Source of the DNA: Candidatus Manganitrophaceae bacterium
GTDB lineage: Bacteria > Nitrospirota > Nitrospiria > SBBL01 > Manganitrophaceae
Direction of reading: 5' to 3'
Length of the DNA stretch: 11,179 nucleotides
NCBI GenBank assembly: GCA_004297235.1
Contig: SCUR01000195.1
Span: 1-11,179 of the forward strand
The position numbers and the translations under genes were made by a program. Positions 7,008 through 11,179 of the stretch are shown one piece after another. The notes under the pieces are model-generated. The model saw only the letters and a list, made by a program, of their open reading frames with translations. It did no database searches and was not told where the DNA came from. The stretch's first letter is position 1, and every line of letters starts with the position of its first letter.

Positions 7008-7062
7008 ATTTTAACGGAAGGATGTTATCGGCCTATCAAGAGGGTGTTAATGGGATGTAAAA
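7008..7062 (-). promoter_or_regulatory. candidate PHO box and -10 for the zinc-ribbon/acyltransferase/flippase genes
   Basis: On the - strand four 11-base units in phase (7062 down to 7019) read TTTTACATCCC, ATTAACACCCT, CTTGATAGGCC and GATAACATCCT. Three of them keep a clear TTTACA, TTAACA or ATAACA core. A TAAAAT sequence at 7009-7014 follows the last core by about 9 bases, a distance typical for the -10 of a PhoB-activated promoter. The zinc-ribbon start codon is about 70 bases further on. Confidence 0.65.
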
Positions 7063-7112
7063 AATAGAGAGGTAAAAAGGAGGCGGAAGAATGGCGGAGG
7101 CAGACCGTCTGC

Positions 7113-7337
7113 TTAAAACGGCGATCCGACCGCCTGCTGAAACTTGCGCCGCGCTTTTCCAGCGCGGTAGACGGTCGGCGCGGCCCGGAGCGCGCGATAG
7201 AGCGGACACCAGCGATGAAGCCGGGTCGTGCAGTATTGATCGATTTCCGACGAGCTCGGCTCGAAGGCCCCCTCCCGCGCACGGCATGCCTGGAGCCCTT
7301 CCGAGCTTTCCGGCTTTCCCAAATAAGGACAGTTCAT
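7113..7337 (-). CDS. small four-cysteine protein, function unknown
   Basis: The protein has 74 residues. It opens MNCPYLGKPES and holds four cysteines at 3, 18, 36 and 44, the last within HRWCPLYRA. The pattern CPYL...C...P..xE..YC...H..CPLY is one I recognise from small uncharacterised proteins in anaerobic and metal-cycling bacteria. Four spaced cysteines could bind a metal or an Fe-S cluster. The C-terminal 25 residues are basic and featureless. The ATG at 7337 was chosen because AGGAG lies 6 bases upstream; a GTG one codon earlier is the alternative. A PHO box is about 100 bases upstream. Two longer frames overlap it on the same strand, but they lack any recognisable pattern and are judged shadows. 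It stands alone between the pstS terminator and the next PHO box. Confidence 0.72.
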   Translation of the reverse strand: MNCPYLGKPESSEGLQACRAREGAFEPSSSEIDQYCTTRLHRWCPLYRALRAAPTVYRAGKARRKFQQAVGSPF

Positions 7338-7379
7338 CACCTTCTCCTCCCCTTGTGGTTTGGCTTGCGACCGGCGTTG

Positions 7380-7399
7380 CCCCGGCTGAACGGCCGGGG
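7380..7399 (-). other. GC-rich hairpin in the leader of the four-Cys gene
   Basis: A perfect 7-bp stem (7380-7386 with 7393-7399) with a 6-base loop lies between the PHO box and the ribosome site of the four-Cys gene. There is no T-tract, so it is not a typical terminator. It could affect mRNA stability or translation. Confidence 0.4.
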
Positions 7400-7435
7400 A
7401 ATCGGACCATTTTATTAAATCAGACCTTCATTACG

Positions 7436-7468
7436 AAAAAATGAAGAGGCTGTAAATAAATTGTTGAA
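7436..7468 (-). promoter_or_regulatory. candidate PHO box for the four-Cys gene
   Basis: On the - strand three 11-base units read TTCAACAATTT, ATTTACAGCCT and CTTCATTTTTT. The first two carry clear TCAACA and TTTACA cores exactly 11 bases apart and the third is weak. The box lies about 100 bases upstream of the four-Cys gene and about 60 bases beyond the pstS terminator, so it cannot serve pstS. Confidence 0.55.
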
Positions 7469-7530
7469 AGAGGATCGGAACGGCGCCGGGGTGAAAGAGA
7501 GCGGGAGTATCCGGAGTCGATGGAAAGAAA

Positions 7531-7565
7531 CCGTCCCAAGCGGGTCACCGCCTGGGACGGATCTT
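7531..7565 (-). terminator. terminator downstream of pstS
   Basis: A 13-bp stem with one mismatch (7531-7543 with 7548-7560) and a GTCA loop lies 71 bases beyond the pstS stop. On the - strand it is followed by TTTCTTTCC, and on the + strand by ATCTTTT. It separates pstS from the four-Cys gene, so no pstCAB genes follow in this operon. Confidence 0.75.
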
Positions 7566-7630
7566 TTCGCCATCCCAATGCGGGGTCTGGAAGGCCCCTC
7601 TGGGATTGGCTCTTTCACTTGAATCAGGAT

Positions 7631-8623
7631 TTACTTTCCTTCTCTTTGAAGGAGATCCTCAATGCTGACCCCCACCTGAGATTTTCCGCCGAAGACCGAC
7701 CCGGCCACCTTTTTCTGAAACCGATGGGCGCCGAGCTCATAGGCTCGGTCCGGGAGGGAGATGTATCCGACCTCTTTAGAGAGGGTCGCCCCATTTTTCA
7801 GGTAAAAATCGACGAAGTTCCGCACCTCCGGTTTTTCGTAAGAGTTCATGCTGATGTAGATGAAGATCGGCCGGGCGAGCGGCTGATACGTTCCCTTCAC
7901 CACGTTGTCGTACTCGGGGAGAATCGGCCCCTTTCCGTTGGCGTCGTTTTCATCGTCGATCGGCACCAGCTTGAGCCGGTCTTTGTTTTCCTCATAATAA
8001 GCGACCCCGAAGAAGCCGAGCGCATATGGGTCGGAGGCGATGCCTTGAACCAGAACGTTGTCGTCTTCGCTCGCCGTGAAATCCCCCCGGCTGGCATGCT
8101 CTTTTCCGACGATCGCCTCGGTGAAGTAGTCGTAGGTTCCGGAGTCGGCCCCCGGACCGAAGAGATGCATCTCCTTATCGGGCCAGCTCGGACGGATCTG
8201 ATTCCACTTCTTGATCTTCCCCTGCGCGGCCGGCTCCCACATCTTCTTCAGCTCTTTCACCGTAAGATGATCGACCCAGGTGTTCTTCGGATTGACCATG
8301 ATGGCGATGCCGTCGTAGGCGATCGGCAGCTCGATATATTGAATCTTATTATTGGCGCACTGCTCCACCTCCGACATTTTGATCGGTCGGGACGCATCGG
8401 AGAGATCGGTTTCTCCGCTGCAGAACTTTTTGAAGCCCCCTCCGGTGCCGGAGATGCCGACCGTGACCCTTGTGCCGGGGTTTTTATTCTGGAACTCCTC
8501 GGCGACCGCCTCGGTGATCGGGTAGACCGTGCTGGAGCCGTCGACCTTGATCATGGCCGATTTGGCCCACGCCTGCGCGGAGAAGCTGATGAATAGTAAT
8601 CCTGTGATCCATATTTTTTTCAT
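7631..8623 (-). CDS. pstS: phosphate ABC transporter substrate-binding protein PstS
   Basis: This is a 330-residue periplasmic protein that captures phosphate and passes it to the PstCAB permease. A clear signal peptide (MKK, hydrophobic core, cleavage probably after AWA at about 20) precedes the mature start. The phosphate-binding loop GSST (29-32) in VDGSSTVYPI is present, as are ISGTGGGFKKFCSGE, SDASRPI and the second-lobe GADSGTYDYF, all hallmark PstS segments. Length is normal. There is no lipobox Cys, so it should be soluble in the periplasm. AAGGA sits 7 bases before the ATG. A three-unit PHO box is directly upstream. It is terminated on its own; pstC, pstA, pstB and phoU are not in the window. 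A porin gene lies immediately upstream on the same strand. Confidence 0.96.
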   Translation of the reverse strand: MKKIWITGLLFISFSAQAWAKSAMIKVDGSSTVYPITEAVAEEFQNKNPGTRVTVGISGTGGGFKKFCSGETDLSDASRPIKMSEVEQCANNKIQYIELPIAYDGIAIMVNPKNTWVDHLTVKELKKMWEPAAQGKIKKWNQIRPSWPDKEMHLFGPGADSGTYDYFTEAIVGKEHASRGDFTASEDDNVLVQGIASDPYALGFFGVAYYEENKDRLKLVPIDDENDANGKGPILPEYDNVVKGTYQPLARPIFIYISMNSYEKPEVRNFVDFYLKNGATLSKEVGYISLPDRAYELGAHRFQKKVAGSVFGGKSQVGVSIEDLLQREGK

Positions 8624-8656
8624 GATTGGTCCTTATTTTACGCTTCGGCCATTTCG

Positions 8657-8689
8657 GTCCTGTTAATGCGATGTTAAATTTTTGTTACA
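8657..8689 (-). promoter_or_regulatory. PHO box upstream of pstS (three repeats)
   Basis: On the - strand three consecutive 11-base units read TGTAACAAAAA, TTTAACATCGC and ATTAACAGGAC, giving GTAACA, TTAACA and TTAACA cores in exact 11-base phase. This is the clearest box in the window and sits before the gene most expected to have one, so it defines the local consensus TTAACA-N5. It ends about 33 bases before the pstS start codon. A TAAAAT at 8635-8640 is too close to the start and overlaps the ribosome site, so the -10 is left open. Confidence 0.82.
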
Positions 8690-8708
8690 TACTTGCGCAC
8701 AGACGCAA

Positions 8709-8748
8709 GCGCCCCCTCCCATTGTTTAAGCTCAACAGGAGGAGGCGC
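8709..8748 (-). terminator. hairpin downstream of the porin gene
   Basis: An 11-bp stem with one mismatch (8709-8719 with 8738-8748) encloses an 18-base loop that can itself pair (TGTT with AACA). It lies 27 bases beyond the porin stop and just before the pstS PHO box. The T-tract on the - strand is poor, so it may stabilise the porin mRNA 3' end or terminate weakly. Confidence 0.5.
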
Positions 8749-8774
8749 GCTTTGGAAAGTCTTTTTGGAGACTC

Positions 8775-10028
8775 TTAGAATTTCACAACCGCATCGAATA
8801 GAAGCCGCTTCGTATCATCTTCTCCCGGGGGGAGTGTTTCGTCTTCGACCTGAGTTATCGAGTATTTGGCCTTGAATTGGAGCGCCTTGGTCGGATTGTA
8901 GGCGATCCAGGCGGTATGTCCCTTTCGGTTCGTTCCACCGTTGGGGCCGAAGTCCGAATCGGAGATATCGGCCACAGTGGCGTCTGTTTCGACGAGTCTG
9001 TAGAAATAAGCGACTTCCCAGCTGTGAGGATCGGAGGCTTTTCCGATGAGGAGGCCGGCTTGATACCCCGTATCCTTATCGGTCGTCGTATCGGCCAGAT
9101 TTTTCACATAATCACCCTGCAGGAGGATGGGAAGGTCGGCCACTTTGGTCGCGAGCTGGGCGGTGATATTGAGAACGCGAAACGGATTGCGCAACGTATT
9201 GGCTGTCGTGGCGCATGTAACACCGGCAACATCACCCGCTCCCAGAGGCGATGGACAGGTTGAAAAGCGCGTATTGCCGTCTTGCGTGGTCACTTGGCTG
9301 AGGCTGTTCGGAGGATTGCCGGGGACGTTCTTGAAGCTGTAAAAAGTCCCGGCCAAAGTGACGTAAGTGTCTTTGGCAACACCGAGTTGAACCCCCGCCT
9401 GCTCGCCGAAAAGCCACTGGTCGTTGTTGTCGGTGGAATCTTCATCGAGGACAAACTGTCCGGCGTTGGCGAAGAGAAGGAAGGTGTCTGCAATCTTAAG
9501 GGTGACATTCTCGGAGAGTCCCTCCGGGGTTAAATCATCGTCCCAAACAAGTTCCGTGACCCGGAAGAACGGGTTCGGCATTTTACCGGCGGTTACAGCC
9601 AGCCACTGGGCTGCTTTCCATTGCAAATAAGCCTGTTGAATCCAGATGGACTTTTGACTGAAGAGATTATCGAAACTCTGATTGGTGGAAGTCTGGCTTC
9701 CCTCCCCGGACGCGACCTGGATGCCGATGAGCAAATCATCAATCTTAAGCGTGCTTCCCAGCCGCAGGCGAAACCGTTCACGATGCCGATCGCGGTCGGG
9801 AGCCTCCCTGAGGGTCGAGTCGTGCCGGAGGCGAAGATCGCCTGCGAAGCTCAATCGTTCGACCCACTTTGTAAACCGAGCCTCCTGGATGGAAGCGGCC
9901 TCTTCCTTTGTAATCGTTCCTTTTTCAATCAAGAGTTCTTCAAGTGTTTTGGGATCTTCCGCAAAGAGCGGCCTGTTCGATGCACTCAGAATTCCGAAAG
10001 CGATGAACGCGATTATGAACCGTCGCAT
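8775..10028 (-). CDS. putative outer-membrane porin
   Basis: This 417-residue secreted protein has a signal peptide (MRR, hydrophobic residues 4-17, cleavage probably after LFA at 23). A short helical segment rich in Glu and Lys (DPKTLEELLIEKGTITKEEAASI, about 25-47) follows. From about residue 60 to the end it shows alternating-residue beta strands (for example FAGDLRLRHD, RFRLRLGSTL, WEVAYFYRL) ending in a terminal Phe (AVVKF), the usual outer-membrane insertion signal. It matches the 'putative porin' type found in Gram-negative bacteria. Two cysteines (258 and 272) lie in a predicted loop and could form a disulfide. AAAGGAG precedes the ATG by about 10 bases. It lies just upstream of pstS, so phosphate passage is plausible, but no PHO box was found in front of it and substrate specificity cannot be read. 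Confidence 0.82.
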   Translation of the reverse strand: MRRFIIAFIAFGILSASNRPLFAEDPKTLEELLIEKGTITKEEAASIQEARFTKWVERLSFAGDLRLRHDSTLREAPDRDRHRERFRLRLGSTLKIDDLLIGIQVASGEGSQTSTNQSFDNLFSQKSIWIQQAYLQWKAAQWLAVTAGKMPNPFFRVTELVWDDDLTPEGLSENVTLKIADTFLLFANAGQFVLDEDSTDNNDQWLFGEQAGVQLGVAKDTYVTLAGTFYSFKNVPGNPPNSLSQVTTQDGNTRFSTCPSPLGAGDVAGVTCATTANTLRNPFRVLNITAQLATKVADLPILLQGDYVKNLADTTTDKDTGYQAGLLIGKASDPHSWEVAYFYRLVETDATVADISDSDFGPNGGTNRKGHTAWIAYNPTKALQFKAKYSITQVEDETLPPGEDDTKRLLFDAVVKF

Positions 10029-10399
10029 CTGTTTTTATCTCCTTTCGCAATGCCTCTTCGGCGATATGGATGGTGGGTGGATGGGACTCTCTCCAGATCC
10101 AAGTCAAGGAATGCTGAGCGATGGACCGAGAGCCCTCTCGGTCCATCGCTTCAGCAGACTTTTCGTTTCTTTTTGAGTGTTGCATTCTAAACTTTGATTG
10201 AATGGACGTAAGATCCTACATGCGGGGGGCTAAAGAATTCAATAGTTAATTGAATGATTCCGCATTAAGATATCCTGATCATCCGTTTTCTAAGCCACGC
10301 ATCTGGTTTACAGAGTGAAATTATTAAATAGTTCAATGTAAAATTTGCAGATGAAATATTCATGAGGTCGCCGCAATGAGAATCGTTGGATAAAAGCGC
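10029..10399. other. long intergenic region between divergent porin and rrf2 genes
   Basis: Apart from the hairpin near the porin side, the stretch is AT-rich and shows no credible coding frame. A perfect dyad with 7-base arms, ATTCAAT-AGTTA-ATTGAAT, lies at 10237-10255. A similar string AATAGTTCAATG occurs at 10327-10338. These look like regulator-binding sequence. A porin promoter must lie here but no convincing -35/-10 pair was found for it. Confidence 0.5.
10112..10174 (+). terminator. long hairpin with T-rich tail, no matching gene
   Basis: Arms 10117-10132 and 10135-10150 are perfect 16-base inverted repeats. The pairing extends outward by TGCTG/CAGCA (10112-10116 with 10152-10156) around a single bulged T. 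On the + strand the stem is followed by TTTTcgTTTcTTTTT (10160-10174), the form of a rho-independent terminator. No + strand gene ends before it, and on the - strand it would lie in the porin leader without a T-tract. Confidence 0.6.
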
Positions 10400-10429
10400 T
10401 TGACAGGAGATGGTATAATAGTCTATAAA
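10400..10429 (+). promoter_or_regulatory. probable promoter of the rrf2 gene
   Basis: TTGACA at 10400-10405 pairs with TATAAA at 10424-10429 at an 18-base spacing. A second possibility is the extended -10 TGG-TATAAT at 10411-10419, whose own -35 region is weak. TTGACA and TATAAT are only 8 bases apart and cannot work together. Either choice puts the transcription start in or just after the dyad at 10421-10440. Confidence 0.6.
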
Positions 10430-10440
10430 TCCGATAGGAA
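10421..10440 (+). promoter_or_regulatory. candidate Rrf2 operator at its own promoter
   Basis: TCTA (10422-10425), nine bases, then TAGGA (10435-10439) forms an imperfect dyad with CTAT/ATAG pairing. The same half-sites at the same spacing recur before the downstream yezD-type gene. Its overlap with the promoter would suit repression by the Rrf2 protein. Confidence 0.45.
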
Positions 10441-10453
10441 ATAAGGTTGGAAT

Positions 10454-10915
10454 ATGTTATCTAAAAAAGCGAAGTATGCCCTCCAGGCATTGACCCTGCT
10501 GACAAAAGAATATGGCCGGGGTCCTATACTCATCTCCGATCTGGCTGAGAAGGAACGAATTCCCAAAAAGTTTCTTGAATCTATTCTCTTGAGCTTGAAG
10601 AACAAAGGAATCCTGCAGAGTAAGATGGGAAAAGGAGGAGGATATCTTCTCGGAAAGCCGCCTGATAGCATTACCTTAGGAGAAGTGATCCGAATTTTAG
10701 ATGGGCCGCTGGCGCCGCTTCCCTGTGTCAGCCAGACTGCTTATCGGAAATGCGATGAGTGCGAGGATGAAATTACCTGCGGTATCCGCCCGGTCATGAA
10801 GGAAGTCCGTGACGAGACGGCCCGGATATTGGATGGGACCACCCTTTCAGATTTGTTGAATAATGTGGAGAGCCTGACGAGAAGGCGAAAAGAAACGCTC
10901 GTTTTCCACATATAA
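10454..10915 (+). CDS. Rrf2-family transcriptional regulator with four cysteines
   Basis: This 153-residue DNA-binding regulator is of the Rrf2 family (relatives IscR, CymR, NsrR). The N-terminal winged helix (about 1-65) has the typical KAKYAL start, the helix-turn-helix ILISDLAEKERIPKKFLE and the wing KMGKGGGYLL. Cysteines 91, 100, 103 and 109, in the segment after ILDGPLAPLPC, lie where IscR-type proteins bind an Fe-S cluster, so cluster or redox/sulfur sensing is possible. With the YezD-type gene downstream it resembles the Rrf2 regulators found near sulfate or cysteine assimilation genes. The ribosome site (TAAGG, 7 bases before the ATG) is weak. Base composition is more AT-rich than the - strand block. 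The gene is divergent from the porin. What it senses is inferred. Confidence 0.92.
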   Translation: MLSKKAKYALQALTLLTKEYGRGPILISDLAEKERIPKKFLESILLSLKNKGILQSKMGKGGGYLLGKPPDSITLGEVIRILDGPLAPLPCVSQTAYRKCDECEDEITCGIRPVMKEVRDETARILDGTTLSDLLNNVESLTRRRKETLVFHI

Positions 10916-10930
10916 TTTTTTTGTTTTAAT

Positions 10931-10951
10931 ATTCTACTATATTGATAGAAT
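10931..10951 (+). promoter_or_regulatory. candidate Rrf2 operator before the YezD gene
   Basis: A dyad with perfect 6-base arms, ATTCTA (10931-10936) and TAGAAT (10946-10951) separated by nine bases, lies in the 63-base gap after rrf2. Its TCTA-N9-TAGA core matches the spacing of the dyad at the rrf2 promoter. T-runs at 10916-10926 precede it and could partly end the rrf2 transcript. Confidence 0.5.
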
Positions 10952-10978
10952 AAATAGTTTTATCGTTGAGGAGGACCG

Positions 10979-11152
10979 ATGAATCGTTTGGAAAACTCGG
11001 GTGAGGAAGAGATCAATCGCGAAATACTCCTTGCGATCAGGAATATCCGATACGGATCGGTCGAGATCATCATTCACGATTCGAAAGTGGTTCAGATCGA
11101 ACGTAAGGAAAAAGTTCGATTCGATCGCGATCACTCCTCACGATCGAAGTAA
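10979..11152 (+). CDS. YezD-family (DUF2292) small protein
   Basis: This is a 57-residue cytoplasmic protein. Its core EILLAIRNIRYGSVEIIIH followed by VVQIERKEKVRF is the recognisable YezD/DUF2292 pattern (an amphipathic helix, then two strands). The family is small and its function is not established. It is commonly found beside sulfate-assimilation genes and Rrf2 regulators. The start is clear: GAGGAGGA ends 3 bases before the ATG at 10979. The basic tail after RF is variable. It follows rrf2 by 63 bases with its own possible operator between. I expect sulfur-assimilation genes beyond the window edge, but this cannot be seen. Confidence 0.85.
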   Translation: MNRLENSGEEEINREILLAIRNIRYGSVEIIIHDSKVVQIERKEKVRFDRDHSSRSK

Positions 11153-11172
11153 GTATAGGGCCGACCAGATCT

Positions 11173-11179
11173 CTGGAGG
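11173..11179 (+). promoter_or_regulatory. possible ribosome binding site of the next gene
   Basis: The window ends in CTGGAGG, a strong Shine-Dalgarno-like sequence 20 bases after the YezD stop. It suggests another + strand gene begins just past the edge and belongs to the same transcript. Confidence 0.4.

Noticed and set aside
7036..7410. 124-codon and 85-codon - strand frames overlapping the four-Cys gene
   Set aside because: They are Arg/Pro/Ser-rich, have no recognisable motif, and the competing frame has a regular Cys pattern plus a well-placed ribosome site.
7520..8596. 358-codon open frame on the + strand opposite pstS
   Set aside because: It lies almost wholly antisense to an unmistakable PstS and shows no domain; its openness follows from the codon use of the true gene.
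10150..10345. PHO box for the porin or in the porin-rrf2 gap
   Set aside because: TTTACA-like strings occur but not in 11-base phase with a second good core, and they are too far from the porin start.
10400..10419. TTGACA and TATAAT as one promoter before rrf2
   Set aside because: The spacing is 8 bases, far from the 16-18 needed by the housekeeping sigma factor; an alternative pairing was annotated.

Overview
The window comes from a Gram-negative bacterium with moderately high GC in its coding DNA. The outer-membrane porin, Sec-type signal peptides, small zinc-ribbon and Cys-motif proteins and the Rrf2-YezD pair suggest a Nitrospirota- or Deltaproteobacteria-like lineage. That is an inference from protein style and no search was run. 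No rRNA, tRNA, CRISPR array, transposase or integrase was seen.

Layout: a 44-base tail of a membrane protein gene enters on the + strand and ends at a strong hairpin (77-116) that also serves the converging gene. From 140 to 10028 every convincing gene is on the - strand. In transcription order these are a putative porin, the phosphate-binding protein PstS, a 74-residue four-Cys protein, a 78-residue zinc-ribbon protein, a multi-spanning membrane acyltransferase, a Wzx-like flippase, a PhoB-like response regulator (RR2), a thioredoxin-type arsenate reductase ArsC, a second PhoB-like response regulator (RR1) and a secreted PhoX/DUF839-family protein. From 10454 the + strand carries an Rrf2 regulator followed by a small YezD (DUF2292) protein, probably the start of a sulfur-metabolism locus that runs past the window.

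The main result is that the - strand block looks like a dense phosphate-starvation island. Five intergenic regions carry direct repeats of a TTAACA-like hexamer at exact 11-base steps, the layout of PHO boxes. They precede pstS (three repeats), the four-Cys protein (two good, one weak), the zinc-ribbon/acyltransferase/flippase run (four, three good), RR2 (four, degenerate) and the PhoX-like gene (two). This places two uncharacterised small Cys proteins and an envelope acyltransferase/flippase pair under likely phosphate control beside known Pho functions. Two PhoB-like regulators are present without a histidine kinase, and ArsC lies between them.

The Rrf2 gene and the YezD gene each have an upstream dyad of the form TCTA-N9-TAGRA, which suggests that the regulator controls both. 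A long near-perfect hairpin followed by a T-rich tract (10112-10174) sits alone in the 425-base gap between porin and Rrf2 and is not explained by any neighbouring gene.
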